Shown here piece after piece: positions 47,979 through 58,063 of a stretch of 64,000 nt of DNA. A program made the translations under genes and the position numbers. Numbering within the stretch: position 1 is the first letter of the stretch; each line of letters opens with the position of its first letter. The notes under the pieces are model-generated. The model was not told the DNA's origin, made no database searches, and saw nothing but the letters and a program-made list of their open reading frames with translations. Source of the DNA: Shinella sp. SUS2 (GTDB lineage: Bacteria > Pseudomonadota > Alphaproteobacteria > Rhizobiales > Rhizobiaceae); contig NZ_KQ410735.1 in NCBI RefSeq assembly GCF_001262505.1, forward strand, positions 122,408 through 186,407. Direction: 5' to 3'.

Positions 47979-49289
47979 ATGTCTAACTTTTCCCCCCGCG
48001 AGATCGTTTCCGAACTCGACCGCTACATTATCGGCCAGCATGACGCCAAGCGCGCTGTCGCCATCGCGCTCCGCAACCGCTGGCGCCGCCACCAGCTGGA
48101 GCCGGACCTGCGCGACGAGGTGATGCCGAAGAACATCCTGATGATCGGGCCGACGGGCGTCGGCAAGACCGAGATTTCGCGGCGCCTTGCCAAGCTTGCC
48201 GGTGCGCCCTTCGTCAAGGTCGAGGCGACCAAGTTCACCGAGGTCGGGTATGTCGGCCGCGATGTCGAGCAGATCGTGCGCGACCTCGTCGAGGTCGGCA
48301 TCGGCCTGGTGCGCGAGAAGAAGCGTACCGAGGTGACGGCCAAGGCCCATATGAATGCCGAGGAACGGGTGCTCGATGCGCTGGTCGGCGCGACGGCCTC
48401 GCCTGCAACGCGCGATTCGTTCCGTAAAAAGCTGCGCGGCAACGAACTCGACGACAAGGAAATCGAGATCGATGTTGCCGATACGGGCGGCGGCATGCCC
48501 GGCGGCTTCGAGATCCCCGGCATGCCCGGCGCCAATATCGGCGTGCTGAACCTTTCCGAAATGTTCGGCAAGGCGATGGGCGGGCGCACCAAGAAGGTCA
48601 AGACGACGGTCAAGGACAGCTACAAGATCCTGATCGACGACGAATCCGACAAGCTGCTCGACAACGAGCAGATCCAGCGCGAGGCGATCCGTTCGGCCGA
48701 AAACGACGGCATCGTCTTCATCGACGAGATCGACAAGATCGCGGCGCGCGACGGTGGCATGGGCGCGGGCGTCTCCCGCGAGGGCGTGCAGCGCGACCTG
48801 CTGCCGCTCGTCGAGGGCACGACGGTTGCGACGAAGTACGGGCCGGTCAAGACGGATCACATCCTCTTCATCGCCTCCGGTGCTTTCCACGTCTCCAAGC
48901 CGTCAGACCTCCTGCCCGAGCTGCAGGGCCGCCTGCCGATCCGCGTCGAACTGCGCGCGCTGACGAAGGAGGACTTCCGCCGCATCCTCACGGAGACGGA
49001 GGCGAGCCTCATCCGCCAGTACAAGGCGCTGATGGCGACGGAAAGCGTCGAGCTCGATTTTACCGAGGACGGTATCGACGCGCTGGCCGATGTCGCGGTG
49101 CAGCTCAATGCGAGCGTCGAGAATATCGGCGCGCGGCGTCTCCAGACGGTGATGGAGCGGGTACTCGACGAGATCTCCTTCGAGGCGCCGGACAAGGGCG
49201 GCAACAAGCTCCTCATCGACGCCGCCTACGTGCACAAGCATGTCGGCGCGCTTGCCGCCAATACCGACCTGTCGCGCTACATTCTGTGA
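47979..49289 (+). CDS. hslU: ATP-dependent protease ATPase subunit HslU
   Basis: 436 residues, Clp/Hsp100 AAA+ unfoldase. Starts [33 protein letters not shown]; Walker [10 protein letters not shown]; pore loop [12 protein letters not shown]; an I-domain insertion about residues 110-230; Walker [12 protein letters not shown]; sensor 2 [21 protein letters not shown]-terminus LSRYIL which docks into HslV. All features intact. It ends inside the upstream region of the DUF1402 gene. Confidence 0.96.
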   Translation: MSNFSPREIVSELDRYIIGQHDAKRAVAIALRNRWRRHQLEPDLRDEVMPKNILMIGPTGVGKTEISRRLAKLAGAPFVKVEATKFTEVGYVGRDVEQIVRDLVEVGIGLVREKKRTEVTAKAHMNAEERVLDALVGATASPATRDSFRKKLRGNELDDKEIEIDVADTGGGMPGGFEIPGMPGANIGVLNLSEMFGKAMGGRTKKVKTTVKDSYKILIDDESDKLLDNEQIQREAIRSAENDGIVFIDEIDKIAARDGGMGAGVSREGVQRDLLPLVEGTTVATKYGPVKTDHILFIASGAFHVSKPSDLLPELQGRLPIRVELRALTKEDFRRILTETEASLIRQYKALMATESVELDFTEDGIDALADVAVQLNASVENIGARRLQTVMERVLDEISFEAPDKGGNKLLIDAAYVHKHVGALAANTDLSRYIL

Positions 49290-49432
49290 CGTTTGCGCAC
49301 CGGTGGCCGCCCTTGCGGCCGCCGGTGCCGGATTTTTGCAGGCAAGGCCTCTCGACAGGAGGCGCCGTGCGGCCTAGGCATGGCACGCATTTTGGCATCA
49401 TTCCGACATGTTTGCGTTGCATCGGTCTTGCC

Positions 49433-50413
49433 ATGCCGACATTACGAGAAGACGGAACCGGACCCGTGCGACAGCTCATTTCCGTGCTTGCCCTTGCAGC
49501 CGCCCTCCTTGTCCAGAGCCAGACAACGGCCCTGGCGATCGATGTGGTGCCATCCGGCAACCGCAATGCCGAGCAGCCGCAGATCCCGGGCGCCTCGACG
49601 CGCCGCACCAAGGCAGGCAAGACCTCCTTCGACGCGAAATACGAGAAGGTGCGCGATCTCATCGCCAATGACGGGCAGCTGACCGGCAAGATCAAGTCCA
49701 TTGCCGGCAAATACGGCATTGCGCCCATCCATATGGTCGGCGCGATCGTCGGCGAGCATACCTACAATGTCGACGCCTATGACCGGCTGCAGAGCTATTA
49801 TGTGAAGGCGGCGTCCTATACCGGCTCGTTCCGCTTCGCCTATGACGGCGAAAACGTCGCCGACTTCGTCGACCGGCCGGAATTTGCCAAATGCGCCGAC
49901 AAGAAGGGCTCCTATGCGCTCTGGACCTGCCGCGAGACGGTGTGGAACCGCACGTTCAAGGGCCGCACGGTCGGCGGCACGTCCTTCCCGAACAACCGCT
50001 TCAGCGCGGTGTTCTTCCAGCCCTTCTATGCCGGCCAGACCTTCGGGCTTGGCCAGATCAATCCGCTGACGGCGCTGACGCTGACGGACGACGTCGCGCG
50101 CATTTCCGGCTATGACCGGCTCGACGAGAACGATGCGGCCGGCGTCTACCAGGCGATCATGGATCCCGATATATCGCTTGCCTACATGGCCGCCTCGATC
50201 CGCCGCTCGATCGACGCCTACAAGACGATCGCCGGGGTCGATATCTCGAAGAATCCGGGGCTGACGGCGACGCTCTACAATATCGGCAATCCCGACGCGC
50301 GCGCCGCCGCCTTTGCCGCACGCCGCGCCTCCGGCGAAGTGACCTGGCCGGAGGAGAACTATTACGGCTGGCTGATCAACGACAAGCTGGCGGAACTCCA
50401 GGGCCTGCTCTAG
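49433..50413 (+). CDS. DUF1402 secreted protein with lysozyme/transglycosylase-like features
   Basis: 326 residues from ATG 49433; GTG 49466 would give a cleaner signal peptide (RQLISVLALAAALLVQSQTTALA). The mature part resembles a soluble lytic transglycosylase in motif order: an early Glu in VGAIVGEHTYNVDAYD, GLGQIN in QTFGLGQINPLTAL, an AYMAASI segment and LYNIGNPDARAA in place of YNAG. I recognise the DUF1402 family; murein cleavage is my inference from motif order, not established. Monocistronic after hslU. Confidence 0.75.
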   Translation: MPTLREDGTGPVRQLISVLALAAALLVQSQTTALAIDVVPSGNRNAEQPQIPGASTRRTKAGKTSFDAKYEKVRDLIANDGQLTGKIKSIAGKYGIAPIHMVGAIVGEHTYNVDAYDRLQSYYVKAASYTGSFRFAYDGENVADFVDRPEFAKCADKKGSYALWTCRETVWNRTFKGRTVGGTSFPNNRFSAVFFQPFYAGQTFGLGQINPLTALTLTDDVARISGYDRLDENDAAGVYQAIMDPDISLAYMAASIRRSIDAYKTIAGVDISKNPGLTATLYNIGNPDARAAAFAARRASGEVTWPEENYYGWLINDKLAELQGLL

Positions 50414-50522
50414 TTTTCCAGAAGTCCGGACGCAGAACGCTCAAGCACTTTTGATGGAATTGCTCTAACTTCGGCCTACCTCTCGGCTCACCTTCCACGA
50501 AGAGCCGATTGAAAGGAGCCCG

Positions 50523-51932
50523 ATGATGGACATGCGCCCCGAGCCGTTCGAACCGCCGGCGCCGATCCCGCGCACCGTGCCGCCCTCGAAGCTCGAGATC
50601 ATCCGCACCGTGTTCCGCAATCCGCTGGAGCTCTGGGGCGAGCCCTCCTACACGCTGCCCTGGATCATGACGAGCTTCTTCGGCGAGAAGACGCTGATCG
50701 TCAACGATCCCGGCCTGATCAAGTACCTGCTCGTCGACAATGCCCAGAACTACAAGATGGCCGTGGTGCGCCAGCTCGTGCTGCGCCCGATCCTGCGCGA
50801 CGGGCTGCTGACGGCCGAGGGCGGGGTGTGGCGCCGCTCGCGCAAGGCCGTCGCGCCGATCTTCACGCCGCGCCATGCCAAGGGCTTTGCCAGCCAGATG
50901 CTGGCGCAGTCCGAACTCTATGCGCAGAAATACGAGGGGTCGGACGGCACGGTCTTCGACATCGGCAACGACATGACGGAGCTCGCCTTCGCCATCCTCT
51001 CCGAGACGCTGTTTTCCGGCGAGATCGTCACCCAGTCGGAAAGTTTTGCCGACGATGTCGAGGACCTCCTGCATTCGATGGGCCGCGTCGATCCCATGGA
51101 TCTCCTGCGCGCGCCGTCCTGGGTGCCGCGCGTGACGCGGATCGGCGGGCTGAAGGTGCTGAAGAAGTTCCGCGGGATCGTGCGCGACACGATGGACCTG
51201 CGTCTTGGGCGCATGAAGGACGATGAAGCCGCGCCGAACGACTTCCTAACCCTGCTTTTGCGCGCGGCGGGGCCGGAGGGGCTGACCATGGAGGAGGTGG
51301 AGGACAATATCCTCACCTTCATCGGCGCCGGCCACGAGACGACGGCGCGGGCGCTCGCCTGGACGCTCTACTGCGTCGCCAACTCGCCGCATGTGCGGGA
51401 CGCGATGGAAGAGGAGATCGACCGGGTGCTGTCGAGCGGCGCTGACCCCGTCGACTGGCTCGACCGCATGCCCTGGACGCGCGCCGCCTTCGAGGAGGCG
51501 ATGCGGCTCTATCCGCCGGCGCCCTCGATCAACCGCGAGGCGATCGCCGACGATGTCTGGGTGAGCCCTAAGGGCGAAAGGGTGGAGATCCCCAAGGACG
51601 TCACCATCCTCGTCATGCCCTGGACGCTGCACCGCCACGCGCTGCTCTGGCAGAAGCCGCGCGCCTACATGCCGGAACGGTTCCTCCCGGAAAACCGCGA
51701 AGCGATCCACCGTTTCCAGTACCTACCTTTCGGCGCCGGGCCGCGCATCTGCATCGGCGCGACCTTCGCCATGCAGGAGGCGATCATCGCGCTCGGCGTT
51801 CTGATGCGCCGTTTCCGTTTCGACATGACGGAAAACACGCGGCCCTGGCCCGTGCAGCGCCTGACGACGCAGCCAGCTAACGGACTGGCGTTGCGGGTGA
51901 CGGCTCGTCGAGGCGCTTCTTCGATTTCTTGA
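50523..51932 (+). CDS. Cytochrome P450 monooxygenase
   Basis: 469 residues with all P450 landmarks: I-helix oxygen-binding GAGHETTAR, ExxR in FEEAMRLYPPAP, PERF region YMPERFLPEN, heme thiolate Cys410 in FGAGPRICIGATFAMQEA. It lacks a membrane anchor and a fused reductase, and no ferredoxin or reductase gene is adjacent, so electron donors must come from elsewhere. The PPAPSINREA helix and length resemble the fatty acid/terpenoid-oxidising CYP4/CYP110-like bacterial group; the substrate is unknown. AAGGAG precedes the ATG. The 3' end overlaps the convergent gene by 56 bp. Confidence 0.93.
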   Translation: MMDMRPEPFEPPAPIPRTVPPSKLEIIRTVFRNPLELWGEPSYTLPWIMTSFFGEKTLIVNDPGLIKYLLVDNAQNYKMAVVRQLVLRPILRDGLLTAEGGVWRRSRKAVAPIFTPRHAKGFASQMLAQSELYAQKYEGSDGTVFDIGNDMTELAFAILSETLFSGEIVTQSESFADDVEDLLHSMGRVDPMDLLRAPSWVPRVTRIGGLKVLKKFRGIVRDTMDLRLGRMKDDEAAPNDFLTLLLRAAGPEGLTMEEVEDNILTFIGAGHETTARALAWTLYCVANSPHVRDAMEEEIDRVLSSGADPVDWLDRMPWTRAAFEEAMRLYPPAPSINREAIADDVWVSPKGERVEIPKDVTILVMPWTLHRHALLWQKPRAYMPERFLPENREAIHRFQYLPFGAGPRICIGATFAMQEAIIALGVLMRRFRFDMTENTRPWPVQRLTTQPANGLALRVTARRGASSIS

Positions 51933-52431
51933 TCGTCTTGATCGCCGCGCAGGTCGCTTCCGGGTTCTTGCAGGGCTGGTAGACGACGATCTCGCTGCCG
52001 CTGCCGTCGTCCCAGACCGCCTGCACGGCGATGGTTTCCGCCTCGCCCGGCTTCAGATCGATATAGATCCAGTTCTGCGTTTCGTCCGACGGCAGGTTGA
52101 AGGGCAGTTCAGGGTCACATTTGGCCAGCGGAAAGCGCTGGTCGAGCGTGTCGTTGTTGATCGAATAGCGGATCTCCGACAGGCGGCAATGCATCGTCTG
52201 CAGCGTGGTGAAATAGATCAGCTGCTGGTCGGCGAAATTGCGGAACTGCACCCAGCCCGTCTGCTTGTTGGCATCCAGCATCGCCTTGTAGACCGAGACG
52301 TCGGGGATCTGCGCCTGGTACTGTTGCTCGTCGTTCTCCTCCTGGGCGGCGACGGGCTGGCTGCCGGCCAGAAGCGCGGCGCCGAGAAGAAGGGCAGCCA
52401 GAAGCGGCTTTCGCGGGGTGGGGTCGATCAC
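51877..52431 (-). CDS. Secreted hypothetical protein with four cysteines
   Basis: 184 residues from GTG 52431 (GAGGAGCG upstream). A signal peptide (LLAALLLGAALLAGSQPVAAQ, cleavage near residue 29) is followed by an acidic soluble domain. Cys residues in MHCRLSEIRY, AKCDPELPF, YQPCKNPEATCAAI suggest two disulfides in the periplasm. The C-terminus is basic (KTIKKSKKRLDE). I do not recognise a named function. The last 56 bp overlap the P450 3' end in the opposite orientation. Confidence 0.7.
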   Translation of the reverse strand: MIDPTPRKPLLAALLLGAALLAGSQPVAAQEENDEQQYQAQIPDVSVYKAMLDANKQTGWVQFRNFADQQLIYFTTLQTMHCRLSEIRYSINNDTLDQRFPLAKCDPELPFNLPSDETQNWIYIDLKPGEAETIAVQAVWDDGSGSEIVVYQPCKNPEATCAAIKTIKKSKKRLDEPSPATPVR

Positions 52432-52571
52432 AGGGTACGCTCCTCGTTCTTTCACCTTATGTCGCCGGGGGAATGGTGGCATTCGGCCCGGACATGTCAT
52501 AACACCTCAGGCAATAACACCATTCACGGCCTGCTTTGAAAAGAGACGGCAGGCGGTACGGAAGAATTCTC

Positions 52572-54578
52572 GTGGCAGACCATTTGTTACTCGGCATCGA
52601 TACCGGCGGCACCTACACGGACGCCGTGCTCTACAGTGAAACCGCCGGCGTCGTCGCCCGCGCCAAGGCACTCACCACCCGCCACGATCTCTCGGTCGGT
52701 ATTTCCGGTGCCGTCGAAGCGGTGCTGGAAGCGGCAAAGGCTCCCGTCTCGGCCATCGGTCTCGTCTCGCTCTCCACCACGCTGGCGACCAACGCCCTGG
52801 TGGAAGGGCAGGGCGGCCGTGCCGGCCTTGTCATGATCGGCTTCGGTCCCGAGGACCTGAAGCGCGACGGCCTTGCCGATGCGCTCGGCAACGACCCAGT
52901 GCTGTTCCTGCCCGGCGGGCACAATGTGCATGGCGACGAGACGACGCTCGACATGAGCGCACTCGACGATGCCCTGCCGGTCCTTGCCGAGACCGTCTCC
53001 TCCTTTGCCGTCGCCGGCTATTTCGCCGTGCGCAATCCGGCGCACGAGGAACGGGTTCGTGCGCGCATCCGCGAGGTCTCGCACCTGCCCGTTACCTGCA
53101 GCCACGAACTTTCCTCCAAGCTCGGCGGGCCGCGCCGGGCGCTGACGACGCTGCTCAATGCCCGCCTCGTCTCGATGATCGACAGGCTGATCGGCGCCTG
53201 CGAGGACTATCTCGACCGTCGCGGCATCCATGTGCCGATGATGGTGGTGCGCGGTGACGGGGCGCTGATCGCGGCGGCCGAGGCGCGGCTGCGGCCGATC
53301 GAGACGATCCTGTCCGGCCCGGCAGCCAGCCTCGTCGGCGCGCGGCACCTGACCGGGCTCGACAATGCCATCGTCTCCGATATCGGCGGCACGACGACGG
53401 ATGTGGCGGTACTCGACGGCGGGCGGCCGAAGCTCGATGCGGAAGGCGCCGTCGTCGGCGGCTATCGCACCATGGTCGAGGCGGTCGCCATGCGCACCTT
53501 CGGCCTCGGCGGCGATTCGGAAGTCCGCATCAACGATCGCGGCCTGAAGGCGAAGATCGAGCTTGGGCCGCGCCGCTTCATGCCGCTGAGCCTTGCCTCG
53601 GCGCTGCATCCGGATGCAATCGTCCCGGTGCTGGAGCGCCAGATGCGTGCGCCCCATGCCGGGCGGCACGATGGACGCTTCGCTGTGCGCACCGGCGTGC
53701 CGGAACGGTTGGCGAGTGGCCTCCAGCCGCAGGAACAGGCGCTTTACGAGAAGATCGGCATGGTGCCGCTTCCGCTGGAAGGGCTGCTCGCCACCATGTT
53801 GCAGAAGGTGACGCTCGACCGGCTGGTTGCGCGCGGCCTCGTGCATATCTGCGGCATCACACCCTCCGACGCCATGCATGTGCTCGGCGGCCAGGGGCAG
53901 TGGGATGCCACGGCCGCCCGTCTCGGACTGGAGATCGCCGCCCGCACGCGGGACGGTTCCGGCCGGCCGATCGCCGACAGTCCGGAAGCCCTGGCGCGCG
54001 TCCTCGTCGATCGCCTTACCCGGCAGTCGGCCGATGTCATCCTGTCGGCCTGCCTTGCCGATGACGGGGCAGGGGCGATCGATCCGGTCCATTCGCTGGC
54101 GATCGACCGCGCGCTGCACCGCGTGCCGGGCATCGTGCGGTTCCGCATCGCGCTCGACCGGCCACTCGTCGGCCTCGGTGCCTCGGCGCCGGTCTATTAT
54201 CCCGCCATCGCCGACATGCTGGGCGCCGAATCGGCCATTCCCGCCGACGCCGGCGTTGCCAATGCGGTCGGCGCGGTGGTGGGTCAGGTGCGCACCATGG
54301 TCACGGTCTTCGTGACCATGCCGGAAGAGGGCATCTTCATCGTCGGCGGCACGGGTGAAAGCGCGCGCTTTGTCGACGAAAGCGAGGCCTTCGCGCTGGC
54401 GAAGGAGCGGGCGATGACGGCGGCGCTCACCGCGGCCCGGATCAACGGTGCGGACGAGCCGGCGGTGACGTTCACCGAGGAGATCGACGCGCCGGAGGTG
54501 GAAGGCCGCCGCAAGCTCATGGAGGCGCGCTTCACCGCGATCGCCAGCGGCCGGCCGCGCATTGCGTACGAGAGCTGA
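52572..54578 (+). CDS. Hydantoinase/oxoprolinase family protein (HyuA-like subunit)
   Basis: 668 residues from GTG 52572 (GGAAG upstream); a TTG at 52536 in frame is less likely. Actin-like ATPase fold with phosphate loops LLGIDTGGTYTDAVL near the N-terminus and VSDIGGTTTDVAVLDGG at about 275, plus ETILSGPAASLVGA. These enzymes (hydantoinase A, 5-oxoprolinase, acetone carboxylase beta) phosphorylate a cyclic or carbonyl substrate. The usual partner HyuB is absent from the neighbourhood, so it may work alone or with a distant partner. Substrate unknown. Confidence 0.85.
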   Translation: MADHLLLGIDTGGTYTDAVLYSETAGVVARAKALTTRHDLSVGISGAVEAVLEAAKAPVSAIGLVSLSTTLATNALVEGQGGRAGLVMIGFGPEDLKRDGLADALGNDPVLFLPGGHNVHGDETTLDMSALDDALPVLAETVSSFAVAGYFAVRNPAHEERVRARIREVSHLPVTCSHELSSKLGGPRRALTTLLNARLVSMIDRLIGACEDYLDRRGIHVPMMVVRGDGALIAAAEARLRPIETILSGPAASLVGARHLTGLDNAIVSDIGGTTTDVAVLDGGRPKLDAEGAVVGGYRTMVEAVAMRTFGLGGDSEVRINDRGLKAKIELGPRRFMPLSLASALHPDAIVPVLERQMRAPHAGRHDGRFAVRTGVPERLASGLQPQEQALYEKIGMVPLPLEGLLATMLQKVTLDRLVARGLVHICGITPSDAMHVLGGQGQWDATAARLGLEIAARTRDGSGRPIADSPEALARVLVDRLTRQSADVILSACLADDGAGAIDPVHSLAIDRALHRVPGIVRFRIALDRPLVGLGASAPVYYPAIADMLGAESAIPADAGVANAVGAVVGQVRTMVTVFVTMPEEGIFIVGGTGESARFVDESEAFALAKERAMTAALTAARINGADEPAVTFTEEIDAPEVEGRRKLMEARFTAIASGRPRIAYES

Positions 54579-54763
54579 CGGTCTCCCGTTCTTTGGCCTC
54601 GCCGGCTGCCTTTCGCGGTGGTCGGCGCGCGCCTATCGTATGATTTTATCCGAACGGGAATAAATTCTTTATGTCATTGCCGAATTGACTATGCATGCCC
54701 GTCTCCGGAAAGTGGCAGCATTCGGGATACTCCCCCCTCGTCCCGTCATTCGGAGTTTTTTAC

Positions 54764-56926
54764 ATGACCTATATCGAGAAAGCCGGTCTTTCGATCGACC
54801 GCGACCTACATGATTTCATCGTCACGGAGGCGCTTCCCGGCACGGGCGTGGACGCTGCGCGTTTCTTCGATGAGTTTTCCGCCGTCGTGCACGACCTTGC
54901 GCCGGAAAACCGCGCGCTGCTGGCCAAGCGCGACGCGCTGCAGGAGAAGATCGACGCTTGGTACCGCGCCAACGGCGCGCCGGTGGACATGGCGGCTTAC
55001 GAGGCCTTCCTGCGCGAGATCGGCTACCTGCTGCCGGAAGGCGGTGAATTCAAGGTGACGACGGACAATGTCGATCCCGAGATCGCCAGCCTCGCCGGCC
55101 CGCAGCTTGTCGTTCCCGTCATGAATGCACGCTACGCCCTGAACGCTGCCAATGCGCGCTGGGGCTCGCTCTACGATGCGCTCTACGGCACGGATGTGAT
55201 CCCGGAAACGGACGGTGCGGAAAAGGGCAAGGGTTACAATCCCAAGCGCGGCGAGAAGGTCATCGCCTGGGCCAAGGCCTTCCTCGACGAGGCGGCTCCG
55301 CTCGAGGGCGCCCGCTGGGCCGACCTCACCGGTATCGAGGCCGGTGCGGACCTGCGCCTTTCCGCAGGCGACCGTGCCGTTTCGCTGAAGCGGCCGGAAC
55401 AGTATGCCGGCCATGCGGAAGGCGACGGCGGCTGGCGCCATCTGCTTTTGAAGAACAATGGCCTTGGCATCGAGATCCTGATCAACCGCGACTTCGAAAT
55501 CGGCAAGACCGATCCGGCCGGCATTGCCGGCGTCAATGTCGAAGCGGCACTGACGACGATCATGGACTGTGAGGATTCGGTCGCGGCTGTCGATGCCGAG
55601 GACAAGATCCTCGTCTATCGCAACTGGCTCGGCCTGATGAAGGGCGACCTGAAGGAGACGTTCACCAAGGGTGGCGAGACGGTCGAGCGCAAGCTCTACA
55701 GCGACTTCACCTACACCGCGCCGGACGGCTCGCCTTTCGAGGTCAAGTGCCGCTCGCTGATGCTGGTGCGCAATGTCGGGCACCTCATGACCAACCCGGC
55801 GATCCGCGATCGCGAGGGCAACGAGGTTCCCGAGGGCATCATGGATGCCATGGTGACGGCGCTGATCGCGCTGCACGATGTCGGCCCGAACGGCCGCCGC
55901 AAGAATTCGCGCGAAGGCTCGATGTATGTCGTCAAGCCGAAGATGCACGGGCCGGAAGAGGTTGCCTTTGCCAGCAAGCTGTTCGGCCGCGTCGAGGCTG
56001 CCGTCGGCATGGCGCCGAACACCATGAAGATGGGCATCATGGACGAGGAGCGCCGCACGACGGTCAACCTCAAGGAAGCGATCCGCGCCGCCAAGGAGCG
56101 CGTCGTCTTCATCAACACCGGCTTCCTCGACCGCACGGGCGACGAGATCCACACCTCGATGGAAGCGGGCCCGATGATCCGCAAGGGCGACATGAAGCAG
56201 GCCGCCTGGATCGGCGCCTACGAGAACTGGAACGTTGATATCGGCCTCGAATGCGGCCTGTCCGGCCATGCGCAGATCGGCAAGGGCATGTGGGCCATGC
56301 CCGACCTGATGGCCGCCATGCTGGAACAGAAGATCGCCCATCCGAAGGCCGGCGCCAACACCGCCTGGGTTCCCTCGCCGACGGCCGCGACGCTGCATGC
56401 GACGCACTACCACAAGGTCAATGTCGCCGAGGTTCAGGCGACGCTGCGCTCCCGCCCGCGGGCAAAGCTCTCCGACATCCTCTCGGTGCCGGTCGCCGTC
56501 CGGCCGAACTGGACGCCGGAGGAAATCCAGCGCGAGCTCGACAACAATGCGCAGGGTATTCTCGGCTATGTCGTGCGCTGGGTCGACCAGGGCGTCGGCT
56601 GCTCCAAGGTGCCCGACATCAACAATGTCGGCCTGATGGAAGACCGCGCCACGCTGCGCATCTCCGCCCAGCACATGGCCAACTGGCTGCACCACGGCGT
56701 CGTCACGGAAGCGCAGATCGAGGAGACCATGCAGCGCATGGCCGCCGTTGTCGACGGGCAGAATGCCGGTGATCCGCTCTATCGTCCGATGGCCGGTAAC
56801 TTCGACGGTTCCATCGCCTATCAGGCGGCGCTCGATCTTGTCCTGAAGGGCCGCGAGCAGCCGAACGGCTACACCGAGCCGGTTCTCCACCGCCGCCGCC
56901 TGGAGCTGAAGGCCGCTGCGGCCTGA
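54764..56926 (+). CDS. glcB: Malate synthase G
   Basis: 720 residues, close to the 723 of E. coli GlcB. Condenses glyoxylate with acetyl-CoA to malate. Core motifs: [18 protein letters not shown] (metal Glu/Asp), [58 protein letters not shown], and GAEHNVAW-equivalent [34 protein letters not shown] 54764 begins [18 protein letters not shown], the family start. Monocistronic, with terminators downstream. Isocitrate lyase is not in the window. Confidence 0.96.
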   Translation: MTYIEKAGLSIDRDLHDFIVTEALPGTGVDAARFFDEFSAVVHDLAPENRALLAKRDALQEKIDAWYRANGAPVDMAAYEAFLREIGYLLPEGGEFKVTTDNVDPEIASLAGPQLVVPVMNARYALNAANARWGSLYDALYGTDVIPETDGAEKGKGYNPKRGEKVIAWAKAFLDEAAPLEGARWADLTGIEAGADLRLSAGDRAVSLKRPEQYAGHAEGDGGWRHLLLKNNGLGIEILINRDFEIGKTDPAGIAGVNVEAALTTIMDCEDSVAAVDAEDKILVYRNWLGLMKGDLKETFTKGGETVERKLYSDFTYTAPDGSPFEVKCRSLMLVRNVGHLMTNPAIRDREGNEVPEGIMDAMVTALIALHDVGPNGRRKNSREGSMYVVKPKMHGPEEVAFASKLFGRVEAAVGMAPNTMKMGIMDEERRTTVNLKEAIRAAKERVVFINTGFLDRTGDEIHTSMEAGPMIRKGDMKQAAWIGAYENWNVDIGLECGLSGHAQIGKGMWAMPDLMAAMLEQKIAHPKAGANTAWVPSPTAATLHATHYHKVNVAEVQATLRSRPRAKLSDILSVPVAVRPNWTPEEIQRELDNNAQGILGYVVRWVDQGVGCSKVPDINNVGLMEDRATLRISAQHMANWLHHGVVTEAQIEETMQRMAAVVDGQNAGDPLYRPMAGNFDGSIAYQAALDLVLKGREQPNGYTEPVLHRRRLELKAAAA

Positions 56927-56940
56927 TCCCGCTTTTCGCG

Positions 56941-57012
56941 CCGGCAGGGTATTGTCCCTGCCGGAAGCGCCCAAAACAAAAGAAGCCGCCGGAGCGATCC
57001 GGCGGCTTCTTT
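56941..57012. terminator. Tandem hairpin terminators between glcB and the L,D-transpeptidase gene
   Basis: First stem CCGGCAGGG (56941-56949) with CCCTGCCGG (56956-56964). The second stem of about 15 bp, 56979-56993 with 56998-57012, has A-rich left and T-rich right flanks and can work for both converging genes. Confidence 0.8.
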
Positions 57013-57032
57013 CTTAAGCGGATTTTTTCCGC

Positions 57033-57695
57033 TTACTGCTGGACGACGACGCGGGCGCCCTTGCCGGGGCGGACGCGCTTGTAAAGGTCGATGATGTCCT
57101 GGTTCATCAGGCGGATGCAGCCCGACGAGGCGGCCGTGCCGATGGAGGCCCATTCCGGCGTGCCGTGCAGGCGGAACAGCGTGTCCTTGCCCTGCTCGTT
57201 GAAGAGATAGAGCGCGCGTGCGCCGAGCGGGTTTTTCAGGCCCGGGCCCATGCCTTCCTTGACGTAGCGGGCGACATCGGGACGACGGACGGCCATTTCT
57301 TCCGGCGGATGCCAGGTCGGCCATTCCTGCTTCCAGGCGATGTAGGCCTCGCCCTGCCAGGCAAAGCCCGCCTTGCCGACGCCGATGCCGTAACGCACGG
57401 CCTTGCCGCCGGGCAGCACATAATAAAGGAAGCGGTTCGGCGTGTTGACGACGATCGTACCGGGCTTTTCCTTGGTCGCGTAGTCGACGATCTGGCGGTG
57501 GAACTTGGTGTTCACCTTGTTGATCGGGATACCCGGCAGGGAATAGCCGTTGTCCTCAACAGGGCCATATTCCGATGTGAAGATAGCATTGGTCGCCACC
57601 TTTTCGCCCGGAAGCGAGGTCGAGGAGGAGGAGCAACCGGCGAGCGTGACGGCTGCTGCGAGGCCGCACAGAAGGAGGGCATTGCGGAAGCGCAT
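57033..57695 (-). CDS. L,D-transpeptidase lipoprotein (YkuD domain)
   Basis: 220 residues. N-terminal lipoprotein signal with lipobox LAGC, Cys21. YkuD domain about residues 78-218 with the catalytic pair His177 (FRLHGTPEWASIG) and Cys193 (ASSGCIRLMNQD). Such periplasmic enzymes make 3-3 peptidoglycan crosslinks or attach proteins to murein, abundant in the polar-growing Rhizobiales. A Ser-rich linker follows the lipid anchor. The upstream leader contains a small hairpin (57721-57741). Confidence 0.93.
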   Translation of the reverse strand: MRFRNALLLCGLAAAVTLAGCSSSSTSLPGEKVATNAIFTSEYGPVEDNGYSLPGIPINKVNTKFHRQIVDYATKEKPGTIVVNTPNRFLYYVLPGGKAVRYGIGVGKAGFAWQGEAYIAWKQEWPTWHPPEEMAVRRPDVARYVKEGMGPGLKNPLGARALYLFNEQGKDTLFRLHGTPEWASIGTAASSGCIRLMNQDIIDLYKRVRPGKGARVVVQQ

Positions 57696-58063
57696 GTGAG
57701 TCTCTTGATAGGAAATTAAGAAGTTCCGAGCCGCGGAACTTTCATCGATTATGGTTTATTTTCGATTAAACCAGTCAATGCAAGTCTGTGTGCTCCGGCG
57801 CGGGCCTGCACTTGAGCAAAAAGGCCGGTGATTGTTTTTTTGCAACAACAAGACCTGCCCGCCTGCCGCTTTCGCCGCGTCCGGATCAGGACAAGCACGC
57901 CTTTCCGGCCTGTTCAATGGTCTTCCGCAGCGCTGGCCCGAAGCCGCACAGGATCCGTGTGGCGCGGTTAAGAGAGTCTTTCGCGCGCTCCGAATCACGT
58001 GGCGCCCTTAACTTTTTCGCCGGGCGCATTTGCGGATAGAATGCGATTCGCCGAGGGTGCCCC
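57696..58063. other. Intergenic region between the L,D-transpeptidase gene and mmcB
   Basis: 368 bp between divergent genes. An 8-bp stem AAGTTCCG/CGGAACTT (57721-57728 and 57734-57741) lies in the leader of the transpeptidase. The AT-rich stretch 57740-57780 probably holds its promoter. I see no gene. Confidence 0.5.
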
